Assembly (NCBI RefSeq): GCF_000143415.4
Contig: NW_003314271.1
Location: 186,001 to 250,000 of the forward strand
Length of the DNA stretch: 64,000 bases
Direction of reading: 5' to 3'
From: Selaginella moellendorffii
Lineage: Eukaryota > Streptophyta > Lycopodiopsida > Selaginellales > Selaginellaceae
In this document: piece after piece, positions 32,161 through 45,815 of the stretch
Numbering within the stretch: the first letter of the stretch is position 1
Layout of the letters: each line of letters begins with the position of its first letter
Made by a program: the position numbers and the translations under genes
Notes under the pieces: model-generated
What the model saw: the letters and a program-made list of their open reading frames with translations, nothing else
The model's database searches: none
Told to the model about the DNA's origin: nothing

Positions 32161-32199
32161 GGGATGGACCTTAGTTAAAGAGCCAAGGAATAAACATAA

Positions 32200-34240
32200 T
32201 TGACATCAAAGAATAATGTAAGGTGTTGTTATTTAAAAAATTCCATCATATGAATATGTTTGAAGTTAGTTGTGGAAAATACTATTGTGTCAACTTTTTA
32301 AGGCCATCCCTAATAGAATGGACAAGATTGGGATAAGGACGAAATATAGCTTTTTGTTGATTGCCCAATGAAAATGCTGAGACTAAACATCCTTTTTAGA
32401 AAACGTTTCAAGTTATGGAGAAAATTCAAGTGAAAATTAGACAAAAGAAAACCCATAAATTAGTATGAGTTAGACCGACAACCAATATTCTTTAGCAATA
32501 TATTCAAGTACAAAGACAGATGTCTAGAAAACATAAAAGATAGAGGAATAGACAAGGCATATCAGGATATACACAAGGTAGGGTTATCTATTGTTGCGGA
32601 GGCTATTAAGAGCATTTTAAATGTATTAAATTTTGAAATATCACATAAAAAAGTTTGAATTAGCCTTTGTTGAAGCCTGAAAATACAAAGCCAATATAGT
32701 GGATAGGAAATGGGAAGATAGCTATACAACAGTATAACTACATAATCTTCAATGTAAATCCAATAGGTCAGTTGTTACCATTTATAATACCAGCTAAAAG
32801 CATAAATCTTGATATGACAAAGGCTGAACCAATTCAAGTAGTAAGAATGAATAAAAACACAAAAAAAATTGGACCTCACTATAATAGAAAGGTACATTGC
32901 CAAATTATATTAGTTTAGGTAGTAAAATATTCAAGAATTAACATGGAATCCAACAAAATGGGCTTAGCAAGGAGTAAAGAAAGGAAAATCTTTTGGATAT
33001 GAAACAAAGATAAAAAGAAAATTTATAAGGCTGAACAATGTTTCATTGTTAATAATAAGGATGAAACATTTGAATATTCAAGATATTATTCAAATGGCCA
33101 TGTTAAAAAGCTTATGGAAAGGACAGTGGGTTGTTAAGACAAGATAATCCATGTGGTTTGTCATGCAAGAGCACTTGTTGTCCAAACAAACATATACCTC
33201 TTAGATCAATCCTCTAATAAATATGATGTTAGTGAGACACATAGATACATACTTTGGGAATGCAAGAATATATAAAATATGTGGAGAAGGACATGCTAAC
33301 AGCTGCAATAATACTCCCAAAAATAAATATGTCTAATATACAAAACTGTAATATGGGGAGAAACAATTGCTAAGATGAGAAATGGAATATATTGTTAGTT
33401 CAATATGTTTATTGACTCAAAAGATACCTTTAATATATCCATATGGATTGTGTTGGTTAAACCAAGGGTTACCATTTTTCATTGAAGACCACTTGCTTAA
33501 AACTGGTAGCTGTCTAAATATGGGCTCGAATGGTAGGCCATATGCTCCATTTGGAGAAAAAAGAATGGTGAAATAGGGAAAAAAAAGAAAAAAAAGAAAG
33601 AAGCAAAATCTAACATTTGTTATGGAAATAAGGTGAAACAAGTATTCATGAACAGATATAGACACCACTGAATGGATGGTTTCAAATGACATCATTTAAG
33701 ACAGTCATCAAGATCCAAGTAATTCCCCCCTTGAGAGAGTTTTTGTTTTGTTAAACACAAAACCAACAAATACTCAAGATGTTTTTTTAGTAAATAAAAA
33801 GCCCTATTTAATGAAGTTGGACTAGAGTCAAACTCAATAAGGACTTCTTTCCTTGCTAATTCTTCCAAACCTGTTCCCTTGATTAAGGTTGCACTAGATA
33901 GTAGGTAAGGATAGTGGAATCTCATTAATCCATATCAAATTAGAATAAAACTCAATAGAGTTTTCTTTCTTTATTGATTCTTCTAAGCTTGTTCCCTTGG
34001 TTGTGGTTTCGCTAGATAGTAGGTAAGGATAGTGGAATTTTATTAATCCATTCATATACGTCACTAATTAGATGACAAAGCATTTGGCTACCTTAAGAGA
34101 GTTATATTTACTCCTGCCAATTACTTAGGCTTTCACTTTGACATTTAGAGCATTGGGCAAAATCATATTGCGTCCATAGGGACTATTACAATGTTAGATT
34201 CCTTTTATTCATTCAAATTTTGCGTCAATTGTCAAAGAAT
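32200..34240. other. Unassigned AT-rich sequence, possible LINE relic
   Basis: No intact gene. On the plus strand near 33100-33290 fragmented translation shows SETHRYILWECKNI followed by a tryptophan, which resembles the zinc-binding tail of LINE reverse transcriptases (ETHxHxxxxC...W). No RT core or endonuclease was recognised, so this is a weak assignment. At about 33903-34055 a segment of roughly 60 bases (CTAGATAGTAGGTAAGGATAG) is present twice. Confidence 0.3.
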
Positions 34241-34435
34241 TATAAGCTCTTGAATTTGGATTTCCTGAGAAGTCATCCAGCCTAGTACTACTCAAACTCA
34301 AATATGCTTAATTCCAAATATCCTAAAACCTTTAACTAATTAGAAAAAAGGGTGCATTTTTATTCATGAGCCCTTTCCCTCTATATTTGAACTCTTATAA
34401 ATTATTTTTTAAATCATTCTCTTTGGTTACTTACA
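34241..34435 (-). mobile_element. Family D solo LTR, degraded (195 bp)
   Basis: From TATAAGCTCTTGAATTTGG to GGTTACTTACA it matches D LTRs over the full length, with many C-to-T changes. No interior and no clear target duplication flank it. It is older than the copy at 10056. Confidence 0.82.
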
Positions 34436-36034
34436 ATATGTCCCTTTCTTTTATTAATTGATATTTAACCAACTCAACACAATCAGCATGGACACATTAA
34501 GGGTGTCCTTTGAGTTAATAGACCTATTGAAAGGGAATATATAGTAGATTCCATCTCTTAAGATCAATCAATTTGTTCACATAGAACTTTTTTCTACTTC
34601 AATCTTTAAAGTTCTCATTTAAATACTTGCTAATACCACCAATATCTACATCAAGGGCTATTTCACTTGGGCTTGTGCCCAAAGTTGCACCATGACCCCC
34701 ATGCCCTTCTATTATACACTCTTTACTGGATTTTGACTTCTATGACCACCATCTTGCTATCTTAATCAATAAATTAGGATCTAGGTTATTGCACACTTTG
34801 GCACTATAGCCTAGCTTTTGGTTCATTCCATATTGTCACTTCTACTTGTTTGAATGCTTGGAATTGATTAGGTTGGACCCTAATCTTTTAAAGTCTATCA
34901 TATTTGGTTGGTGGTATGAATCTCAAGTTAAATATGACTTCTATAAGCTAAAGGAAGTACTTTATAATTAGGATACTTTTAAGCACCAAACTTGCCAATG
35001 CAAATAATGGCTATAAGTGAACTACTTGGATGAATGCATATCACTAGTAGCCTAGGTCATTGAGAAAAGTTTTAATCACATCACCCTTAAGCCACTCTAG
35101 ATCATAAAAATCATCACTAAAATATGTGATGCTTGGGATTGCATTACTAGTTAAAAATGTACATCTAGAATTGCTAAGCAATGAAATGGTTGTTAAATAG
35201 CACATTAATCATCCAGTTTGATTAGCATTCCACTTTTGCCAATTAACTCCAATGGTAGATGTGATGACCATCTCCAAGACACAATGCTAGTTTGAATGGA
35301 TATATCAATATCTATTCATCAGTAGCATTGACAAAGTAGTTAATATATCTACATTCTTCTGTAAAATATTAGCTTAGGGAGAAACACTAACATAGATGAA
35401 TAGTGAGGATTTTTCTCTTACAGTATTTGACAACAATATCTTGGAAAGTCCCGAGATAATTATAAAGCAATTGCTTTTCTATAGAAAATCCTACCTCAAC
35501 AGTTAGACCTCCTGTATCTAATAGGAATTTATAAGATGCACAAAAATAATGTGCTAGCTCACAAAGACAGATGGGTGTGTGTTTTAAGAAATCACTATAT
35601 ACCTAATGGCTATCCTTAAAGGGATACAGATGCACTGCAAAACGTGGTAGATGATTTTTATGCAAAAGCCAAGTGTTTTAGAGGAGAAACAAATGCGTAT
35701 TAGATCTGGATCCATGCAAGAATTTGCCATTAACGTCTTTGACAAAATAACAACGATTTATATAAGTGATATAACCAAATGTTATGAGGCAATACCTTTA
35801 GAGGGAGACTAAAGCCTCACTACAACCATGATCCATCTCATCAATTTAGCTTTCACAACCACCTCTAAAAGGATTTATTTTTAATTTAGAGAAGATAATA
35901 ATTTTGAGGTTGAATGGAAACCTTTATGCTATTCATCAATTAAGGCTACCAGAATTGAGCAAAATAACTTCATCATCCAGCATACATATGTCCATTTGGG
36001 TAATAAAATTTAGAGACAAATCTCTATAATTCCA
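34436..36034. other. Unassigned AT-rich sequence
   Basis: No open frame above about 60 codons. Translations contain no domain I can name; a very old retroelement is possible but cannot be shown. Confidence 0.35.
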
Positions 36035-36440
36035 ATAGGTTTTTGGGGGGGGGGGGTGTTTTGAAATGTATAGTATGGATAGTAGGTTAGGCATGGTTGA
36101 CCAACTTAAGGCATAATTTAGCTCCCATTTGCATGTCTGTCCTTGTTCTACGTCCGCTTGGGTCTAAGCCTAAGTTCTATATCATGCTAGTTGGTGGAGT
36201 ACCTATATCCTAACGTTAAGCCACCAGTATGCTAAAATAGTGCCAAACTTCGTTTGGCTCCATTTTGCATGCTAGTTCTGGCATTGGGAAGTTGAATGCT
36301 CTAGAACTGTTCTAAGCCGCTCCATGCTCCTATCCCTTTGCTCCTGAGGCTAAATGTTTATGAGTTTCTTTATACTCTAATTTTTTTGCTCCTTGGTTAC
36401 AAGTTTGGGAGTTTAACTCCATTCCTTCATTTAGTGGCCC
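36035..36440 (+). mobile_element. Family A LTR fragment
   Basis: Starts in the G tract (13 G at about 36043) with AAATGTATAGTATGGATAG following, then continues collinearly with A LTRs through GCTAGTTGGTGGAGTACC to TTTAGTGGCCCA. It lacks both LTR ends and ends at the duplicated dioxygenase flank. Confidence 0.75.
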
Positions 36441-37265
36441 ATTTGATCATAGAGTGTATGTGAGGTAGTAGACATTCCCTCAAAACACAAGTTGTATTTA
36501 AAATTTTAATGATTTACAAAATTCTATAATTCACATCATGTATCACATTTTATTGCATTCTTTATCATTGTAAAAGCCTTGCTAAGAGTAATATTTTGTT
36601 TTATTGGCCTAATAAAAAAAATTAACTTAATAACAACAACATAGCCTCTAAGCATGCCATATCTCTAGCCAATGGTTAACACAAATGGAAGGAGGCATAT
36701 ATGCATAAATGCATGTAGCTAAATTGAGTGTTTTAGCTAGTTATGCCTTTAAGCATAGCCTTTTGGGGGACAATATAATGTTTTTTCTTTTGATAGGGAT
36801 GCCTTTTAAGAATTTAGATTATAGGCTGAGAAGAGTAGTCTTCCAATTGCATTAAAGGCAATCTTGATTGAAGAAGTATTGACTCCTAGAAGCTTGGTAG
36901 AGCTGTTCTTTCTCCTCCTCCCTTCCAAAGGCAATGCTTTCAAATAATATTTTGACTGTTTTAGTTTCTTTATTAACTAAATCCTAAAATTTCCCTTTTA
37001 TTATGACTAAATAGCATATTTCATATTATGTATATTAGAACTCTTAATAAATAAGAAGAATTAAATAAGCCCATCCTTTTAATTAAGCTTCCAATTCACA
37101 GAACAATGCTATTTCCAATTTATATGAATGACAGATAAAAGAATCCTTAAATAACCACTAGAAGTTATGGTGAGGGGAAGTGAGGACTTCCAAAGAGATG
37201 AAAGAGCCTCTTTAGCTACAATTAGAAGACCTTCTTGGTGAAGAGTGCCTCCCATTAAACACCAT
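36441..37265. repeat. Diverged duplicate of the dioxygenase 3' flank (13076-14050)
   Basis: From GAGTGTATGTGAGG through AAAGCCTTGCTAAGAGTAA and AAGTATTGACTCCTAGAAG to GACCTTCTTGGTGAAGAGTG the sequence is collinear with 13076-14050, with substitutions and small deletions. The dioxygenase coding exons themselves are absent here. Confidence 0.75.
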
Positions 37266-38245
37266 CCTAATTCACTCTCTCTCCCCTTTCTGGGCATATG
37301 CACTGATCAGGAGATACAAAGAGACATTGTTTCTCTGCTGAATCTAATCAAAGGCTCAGGTGACCCATGAGGTCAACAATAGTCAACACCAGTCAAAATG
37401 TGTGGAATGCTCAATCAACTAAAGATTTGGAGATGCCGGGTGCCTCTCACATATGTGGCATAATGCCTTCTTTTTGTTTTTTCTCTAGCACACTCCCTCT
37501 CCTGTCCATTGCCGTTGCACACTCCCGCTCGCAGCTATTGCCCGCCCACCCACTCACCCTCAACTTGCCCACCCTCACATCTACCTGCGCCTAACGTGTG
37601 CCCTAATTATTTCCACGTGGCCACAACCCCAACACTTGGCCAAATTTCAATTAGCACACCCTGTTCCATGTGGTTAGTTGCCCCATAATTGACCTAAAAA
37701 TGTTTCCATTCACGCCTGCACCTTGTTCCATGTGGTTAGTTGCCCCATAATTGATCTAAAAACATTTCTGTTTCTTCTATGATGAAGTATGGTGGTAGCA
37801 TATCAATTTCCAAAGGTAAGCAATCAATTCAACTTCATATTGATTCAAGAAAATCATTTAGGATCCCCTATGGCTTGATGAGGTGTAAGAATTCCATGAA
37901 AAGGATTATTTTTATGTAGATCATTTAAATTGGAATTTATCTAAATCAAATGAAATTAGAGCTCCTATTGTGTATATATTACACAAGGATGTGAATAAGT
38001 TTCTAAATGGTGAGAAAAGAAGGGGTGATAGAGTGGATTTTTTGGCAATTTTCCAAGAAAAATCATGATTCTAAAGATTTAAAATAACCCAAAAACACAA
38101 GCTTTCTATCATTAATTAGTTATATTTTTAACAAAATATAATTACTAACTTCTTGGCACAGGTAGTGGTGTAAATATAGAAAACAAGATGCTCGTGAAAC
38201 ATCCTCTACAATTGCTAAATCTACACCAAAGTCAGGACCTAGAAG
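37266..38245. other. Unassigned sequence with a 62-bp-period direct repeat
   Basis: A stretch starting TGTTCCATGTGGTTAGTTG occurs at about 37662 and again at 37724, spaced 62 bases apart and nearly identical for 45 bases. The ORF at 37367-37594 has a hydrophobic middle and matches no family I know. Otherwise nothing is recognised. Confidence 0.4.
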
Positions 38246-39262
38246 TGTAAGCAACTAAATTTTTCTATTTTACTTTAGTCACTTAACCACTTTTCCGACC
38301 ACTAGGAGGAGTCTCACTCACAACCTCCATAAATTGTATTATGGACTTGGGCTTGTTAGCCCTAAGAATGGCATCTATGTCATTCAACCTTTGCACTTGG
38401 TCCAAGTGCTCCATGTGTCCGATCCCATGACCGACCCCCAAGGTACCACCGACATATCAGCCCATTACACTAAAGCCATGTCCCTTCACCTTGGTCACAC
38501 CAGTAGTCTAACACCACCTGCATCACAGTCCCGTCTCTCAAAGACTAGGCCATCCATCCATGAGTGATCATCCTAAATTCACTCCTTAGCATCCTTAGGA
38601 TGCCCACAAGCATGGGGAATAGCCTTCCCCAATATCCCTTTTTCGGTCCCCACCAAGTCCCTTTCAATTCATGGCCATGTTCGCCAACATTGCCACTAGA
38701 TTAAGGCCCACAGGCCTGACCACTAAGTCCCACGGTCCTCTGGGACTTCCTCTTCACATAACCATATCCTTGGTCTCCACACTAGAGGACTACTCCTCTT
38801 CCTTTTCACAGTCTAGGACTTCGGGACAAGCTTTCGGAACACCGTGGCTTTATGCGAGCCTCATGGGTACTCTTCCCGCCTTCTGCCTTTGGGTGCTCTA
38901 GCCATGGGCTTAGAGCGAGGTTTCGTTGAGCCACGCCAAATATCCAAGTAGGTAATGCTACCCATACTTGAATTGGGAGCATCAACCATTCGATCTCCCA
39001 GGGGAACTAAAGCTAGCTCTTGAACACTTCACCAAACTACCGCGCTTGTCAGTTTGTATTCATTCTAATCTTGGACTTCCTAGCAATCAACTCATCACCA
39101 ACACCTGGGTATAGCCTCTCTAGGCCAAATTGGCTCCACTGGGCTCTAACCCCCACACACTCTCCCTACTATTCTTTTGGAACCCCCTACAGCACCCCCC
39201 CCCCCCCCCTGGGGATGATCGCTTTGGGCTTTCACCCAACTGTCTGTATTAGTAACTCTATA
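38246..39262 (-). mobile_element. Family B LTR fragment (3' part), minus strand
   Basis: Starts TGTAAGCAACTAAATTTTTC, the reverse of the B LTR end. It follows the B LTR through GACCACTAGGAGGAGTC, a C tract at about 39187, and GGGCTTTCACCC. It stops where the A2 LTR begins, before the minisatellite array. No primer-binding site lies outside its end. Confidence 0.78.
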
Positions 39263-40452
39263 GCGAATGTGACTTCAGGTATCAAAAGTTACCAGTCGGC
39301 CAGTCCTTACGGACATTCTTTCCTTACTACAACGATGGCAGGAGGTTAGTATTGCTGGACCCTTTATTAGTCCCTCTTATTCAAGTGTTAGTAAACTGGA
39401 CTTTGCATCTGTACTTGGCTGGACGAGTATAAGGAAGGAATTCCTAAGTGTCTATTTAGCCAAACATACTTGGCCCGGCTTGTTAGTTCTCTTTTGCCCT
39501 GTCTTGCATTGGCTTGACAAGAACCCTCGCATATTGAGATTGGTCCCTCAATATTGCTGGATGATAACTTATCGTGTCTGCCAAACACCTTCACTATCAT
39601 GCCCTTTGTGTTAGTCTCATTCTAGTCCCAAATGCTATTTATGGAAAGTGTCTAGATTTGCTCATTTGGCATATTTACGGAATGTAGAGATTGTCCTGAA
39701 CACAATGGTGTTCATCCCGTGTCCAAATTCGCAATCTAGTGCCATTCCATATTTAGTAAGTTTCGAGCTTGTTCTAAAGACTAACTCCTGATACTAAAGG
39801 AGGCTTGGGGTGAAAGCCTAAAGCGTGTGTTCCTCAAAAGGGGGAGGGGGGGGGGGGTCGAGCAGGCCGAGCATGGATAGGTCGAGCATGGCCGACTAAC
39901 CTGAGGCATAGTTTAACTCTCGCTTGCATGTTTGTCCTTGTTCTGCGTCCGGCTTGGGTCTAAGCCTAAGTTCCACACCATGCTAGCTGGTGGAGTACCC
40001 ATGTCCTTGCATTAGGCCACCGGTATGCCAAAATAGTGCCAGACTCCATTTGGCTCCGTTTTGCATGCTGGTCCTGGCATTAGGATGTTGGTTGCTCCAG
40101 GATTGTTCCAAGTCACTTCGGGCTCTTGTCCCTTTGCTCTTTGGGCTGTATGCTTAGAGTTGCTTCGTGGACCAATTCCGTTACTCCTTGGTTCCATGCT
40201 TGGGAGTTTGGCACCATTCCTTTATTCAGTGGCCCAAGGCCCTGAACCTCGAGTTCCGCACCACTGTCCTATGGACATGTGGCATATGACATGTGGCATA
40301 TGTCACGTGGCATAAAGAGAGTTTAGGTTCTGCTTCGTGGTGTTTGAAACCAAGTAGGACCAAATAGAAATTGGTACAATAGGTGGGAACCTTAGCAAAG
40401 GAACTTATGGTAAACTACCATAGGATAAAGGGTAAAAATCACGTGTGTTATA
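39263..40452 (+). repeat. 5' LTR of A2
   Basis: Starts GCGAATGTGACTTC without the TGTC of other copies, and ends GTGTGTTATA. It has an extra segment of about 70 bp at 40345-40415 not present in A1. The G tract is at 39838-39858 and related ACGTGGC and CATGTGGC motifs are at 40270-40315. Confidence 0.82.
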
Positions 40453-43400
40453 TTTGGTATTAGAGGATACGTCTCAGCGAGTGCTATCTAATGAGATTGG
40501 GCAACTAATTTTGTTGCATACGCAGTGATGAAAATGATGATCTGAATGGGTACACATTTTGGTGTAAAGGCTTCGCAATCGTTCCTTGGGTATGGTTTTT
40601 GTTACCTTTTTGTACTGTGATAATGTGAGCTGGCTCTTGGGCTCATAGGATGGAATGAGCTATACCGTTTGCACGAGTTTGAGCTTGGGCTTGTGAGTGA
40701 GGCACATTAGTAACTCAAGATTACACTTTGAGTTGGCAGAATTAATGTTAGCTTATCGGTGGTTCCATGAGTTGTTCCATGTACCATGGGTGAAAGCAAA
40801 CCTCCCTAGGTTTGCTATGAGTGGCAAATAGGCTAGTCCATAACTGTTTAGCACAGCACTAGTGGATCCTTTCTAAGCATGATTATAAGTGGATCAATCA
40901 AGACTATAAGGATTAGTCTATTGGTTCAAGTAGTCATTGTCGTGCTCTCTCATAAACTTTTTTTGAATTGGACTGAAGGCAGTGTGAAGGCAAGCTTGAG
41001 GTTTAGTCAATGTAAAGACCAGAAAGAGGGTCGTCAGGGACGAAGGATCAAACATGTAAATCATTTTCTCTTCTTGGAGAGATGATTTGCAATGAAGTGT
41101 GACTTATTGCTCATGTTCACATTATGCAATCAAGAGTCCCTATCTTGGTGCATATTGGAAATGATGGTCTTGCAAATGGTGAGTTATGGGATGGATAGCA
41201 GTGAAGCGCTAAACCATTCTGTCTAGGCTTGCTATTGGAAGACTTGAGTTACAATGCTCAATTCTTTTCCGGGGAACCTTGCTATTACTTTTGAATAACT
41301 TAGTGTTAGATTAGTTTTGAGTTTAGTCGAAAAGAGAGTGGCATGAGCTTGTCCGTGTTGTGAAAAAAAGTTAGTGGTGTTGGGTGTTATAAGTCTCTGT
41401 CGGTGGAGTGTGGCATTTATGTTGCATTTTGTCGAATTGAGTTGGCACTTGATGCTCACATAAACCTTTGAAGTAATGACATAGGTGTTGCTCGTAGTGT
41501 TACTCAATTGATGATCAAGTCATTGTGATTTCTATATCATATCTATGTGATAATGAGCAATGTGTTTACGAAGCTGCTTGGTTAAACAATGATCAACCCC
41601 AAAGTGGTTGATGGTGAGGCTAGTCTACTTGCATGAAGTAGCATTATAGTAGCTTTGACTGGATTCTCAATGGTGGTCCATTATGCTAAGTTTAAGTTGG
41701 TACTTTGTTTCCTTAAGGGTTTGTCTATTAGGTGTTAAAAAGGGTTATAGCATTCATTTGCTATAGCTCGTCGGTTGATTCGTTAACACTTGGAGTAGAT
41801 TGTTGGATGGAGAAGGTGTGTAGTTAAGGCATTGACATCACTAGCACTTGTGTTAGTGAAAGTGGCATTGTTGATTTGAGTGATGAGGAATTTTCCTTAG
41901 AGCTTGATTTTCCATGTCATTTTTTCTTGTTAGTGATTTTGGCTTCACATTGGATCTTGAAAGTGATTGAAGAAGAGTGTTAGTGCAATGTGGATATCCG
42001 AAGATGTGGTCTTCGTGATCAAACCTTAGATGTTCATTTTGCATTTGACGGATGTCGATGTTAGATTTGGAAAAATGGGCAAAGATATTCAAGGCTTAAA
42101 GCATACTATGTGTCATGAGAATTGGTGTTGAAGTGAACCTATGTGAAGTTGTAGGTAGGAGAAAGTTGGTTGAGTCTTGAAAGTTTGTATTTCTAAACTA
42201 AGAGTTATTCTTTCTCTAGGATGGAAAATTTTCCACAAATTTTCTTAAACTTTTCCAATGGCTAACCTATTGATCACTTTGCTCGAAGACCATTCCGTTT
42301 TCATAAGCTAGTACAAACTAGTAAAAGTGTTGAAGTTGGCTTCAGTTAGCTTAGACCTTAGTAGGTAGTTTGTATGATGCAGCCCAAAAGGGATGCTAAC
42401 TTTTTGGGGCTAATGCAATTGAGTTGAATAGAGTCTGAAGTTGGCGTAAAAAAGTGGCTGTTACGCTTTTCTAAGAAAGGTGACCCTTGTGCCTTTCTTC
42501 TATAACGTTGGGTTTGGTGGCAAGTTGCACCTTGCATTTTGTTAAAACTCTATGAGAGTAGTGAGCTCTCACTGATCTTGACTTAGTCTTGGTGGTCCTA
42601 CACCTTGGCTGAGGATGGTGATGTCCAACTTAGTTGTTTGAGGTTGAAATGTTAGTACCCATATTATAGCTTTGTTTATGAGGAGGTTGTGTACCGATGT
42701 GAATCCATCTCATGGTCTTCACTTTAGTTTTGACTAAGTGTTAATCATATGTAGCTAGCCTCTTCAAGGCATGCTCAGAGTTAGTGGCTAAATGCATTAG
42801 TGAGCTTATTGCAGTTGAGTTGGATTCGAGTGGTCATTTAGTTATACTTATCCATAAAACTTTATCTCATACTTGAGGTATTACGTTCATATAGGACAAG
42901 TATATAACTCGATGGCATAAGTTTAGTATTTGGGTCTTGTGAAGGCAAGTTGAAAAGTGATTGTTAGTTGCTTTGCGACTAATGGTTGCTTATAGATTTC
43001 GTTGAAGACCTCTGATACTTACTTCGCTCGATGATGATTTAGCGGTGATGGGCTTACTTTATCGGATGGTGTTGCAGAGGATCATGTCATTAGACTTACA
43101 TGGGTTTTCCATGTTGGCATGTCGACTCTACCTTTGTCAATATTGTTTGGTTGTGTTTAATTCGTAGTGTTGGATTTCATTGAGTCTTGGATGTGGTGAA
43201 TCACTTCTTGATGATGTGTTATCTGTAACTGAATTTTGCTGAAAGATTGGTCTTAGATACCGACTAAGGTATCTTCGACTTTGGTTAGTTTAGTTGCTAG
43301 AGAATTTTAAGTGGTGATTCACTCTTGCTTTCTTCTAGCTTTGTTCTGGTGTTGATGGCATTAAAGTAATGCCCTATCATTGACATTACTGATGTTGAAA

Positions 43401-44929
43401 CTCAAGTGTAATGAGATGTCTTTTTGAAAGATTGATATCGAATTTCATTAGTCTCGATGAAGATATTGTTGATGATTTGGCCATGACTTTGTGTTATTGG
43501 CATTCATGCATTTGCTAGTTAATAACTATATTGATGTTCAAATGAACTGAGTGGCAAGTTGAGTTAGTTGTGTTCTAGACAAAATTATTTAGTAAGGGTT
43601 GAGCTTTGAGCTTTTCCTTGAAAAGTGATTTAGTCATGGACTATGCTAACTTTACAAGAGGAAGAGTTAGTGATCGATATTGAAGATGTTGGTTCCTTGT
43701 TGGATTTCAGTTGAGATATATCGATCATTGATGATTTATGTTGTGCTTGTTATGAAGTGAATTACGTCTTGCTATAGATGGATTCATTGAGGATCAGTTT
43801 AATAGTCACTTGTTGAGCATAGCTTTATTGTGCTTAGCTTTTGGATTGATGCAAATATGCTCCTCATTAGCTTTGACATTACGAAGTTTAGCTTATAGAT
43901 GTGTTGAAGAGGATGTTATGGGTTATACCATGATTTCTTCTTTAGTATTGACGTTAGTTCATGCAAGACTTGTGATCATTATAGACAAAGACTTAGCTAT
44001 AAGCTTTTTCAAGCTTTTGGTTCTTTAAGTTTCATACTCATTGTTCCATTTGTTAGAAGTTGTTAGGGGAAGGCATTTTAGCTCATTAACTTCGATGTTG
44101 AAGTTGGCTTTTGCATCTTGCAATCATTGATGATGATTGACTATCATCTCAAATAGTTGATTATCTTTGTCAAAAGGTTTTGCTTGATTGTTATTGATAC
44201 AGAATGATTTACTATTCTTTGGGATGATGGATTTCCTCTTTGACGATGATTCTGCATCTCATTATTAATGGGATGATTGATGATCTTTCATAATGGTTAG
44301 TTATTCTCTTTGATAGCTTATAGCTTTTCGCAATACCACATGTTGTTTGTGGTTTGCTCTGGATTGGTCTTTTGGGTTTAAGACATCAGTAGGATGTTGC
44401 TGACACTTGCTTGAGCAACTCTGATTCCTTGGGATTGTTGACCGGGATTTATTCAAATTAGCTAGTGTGATAGTTGGCATGAATGAGTGTTTGTTGGCCA
44501 TGCAACATTCATTTTATTCTGTTGATTATTGCTCGAGTTAGTTGGGATGTTATTTCCTTCGGGTAATGCATTTGCGAGCATTGTGTTTGTCAGTCAATGA
44601 TACTTTGTGTTCCTTGAGTTCTCTTTTGTAAGTTGTTTGGCATTCTGTCTGCAATCTTTTATAGTTAAGCTTTATCATTGAGTTTCCTTGATGATATACT
44701 TACTATTGAATTTTGTTGGATAGTGATTCCTATGTTTACCAATTATGATGATCTTGGTGGTTCCTATCCTAATATTGGTTTATCAGATGATAACTTACTT
44801 GGAATACTATTGTGTTCTAAATAAGATTTATTCCCTGATAATTAAGTCTCTAAGATATCATTGTCTATGACTTTGATATTGTCCATCTATTGATCTTTGA
44901 GTTTGGGCTAGTATAAGTAGACTGGCTTC

Positions 44930-45342
44930 TGTCAAGACCCCCAACAAGATCAAGACTAGAAAATGCAAAAGACAAAGAGAAAAACTAGTGGAAAAAAAGA
45001 AGAGGCCTTAGACTGGCGTTGATTCAAATTGTGGAGAAATGGAACAAGGCTAACCTATATATACTATAGGTTGATGAAGCTCCACCACTCTTGGATCGAG
45101 GACAGCTTAAATATAGTTGAGGTCGAGGAGGCGCCACATCAATATCAGGAATGTGGCTTGAGACTCAGGAATTGTACAGGAAATCAGAGAGTCAGGAATA
45201 GGGAAGTGTCTCGAGAGTTAGGAATAGGGAAGTGTCTCGAGAGTCAGGAATAGGGAAGTGTCTCAAGAATCAGGAATGTGGTCTGCAGGTCAGGAATCCG
45301 GTGAGAGTTAGGAATGTGGCAAGAATTGGGGGATTCCTGACA
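44930..45342 (-). repeat. 3' LTR of element 3
   Basis: 413 bp. It contains CTATATATACTATAGG at about 45055-45070, giving a TATATA box on the minus strand, and three 25-26-bp tandem units of GAGAGTCAGGAATAGGGAAG type at 45189-45275. A minus-strand polypurine tract (GAGGAGGGGGTGC, 45343-45355) abuts it. Confidence 0.9.
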
Positions 45343-45353
45343 GCACCCCCTCC

Positions 45354-45815
45354 TCAAGAACGAGTGGAATGAGGATGTGAATAAGAATGATGAGGAGGAT
45401 GAGATGAGCGGCGAGGGATGGGAGATGGAGAAAAAGAATGAGGACTGGGACGAGAAGGATAGCGCCGGTGGAAGTCCTGAACAAGGTCAGGAGAATGAAT
45501 CAGGTTGTCCACAAGTTCCCAAGTGCGTTCTTCAGGTCCGTAACCCTTCCAGTCGGCTAGATAGTAGAGTTTAGACCGTGAAATCTTGGAATCAAGGATG
45601 TCCTGAACCTCGTACTCAGACCCATCCTCGAGCTGCACTGGTGGAGGTGGAGGAATGACCTGATTGGGAATAGGACTAGGAATATAAAGCTCAAGGAGAG
45701 AGGAGTGAAAAACAGGGTGAATTTGATATGAGGAGGGAAGTGCAAGGCGATAAGTGACAGGATTAATGATGGCAGTGATAGGGAAAGGACCGAGGCATTT
45801 GAAATCAAGTTTTGA
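45354..45815 (-). pseudogene. Integrase tail and chromodomain of element 3
   Basis: In one minus-strand frame the integrase tail (LDFKCLGPFP, HPVFHSSLLE) leads into a complete chromodomain: EYEVQDILDSKI, LYYLADWKGYGPEERTWELV, LVQDFHRRYP. Aromatic positions Y, Y/W and W expected for methyl-lysine binding are present. The domain resembles the chromodomains of Tcn1-like and Tf1/sushi-type chromoviruses more than those of common seed-plant clades. A one-base shift near 45815 separates it from the integrase core, so it is not translated in frame with it. Confidence 0.8.
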
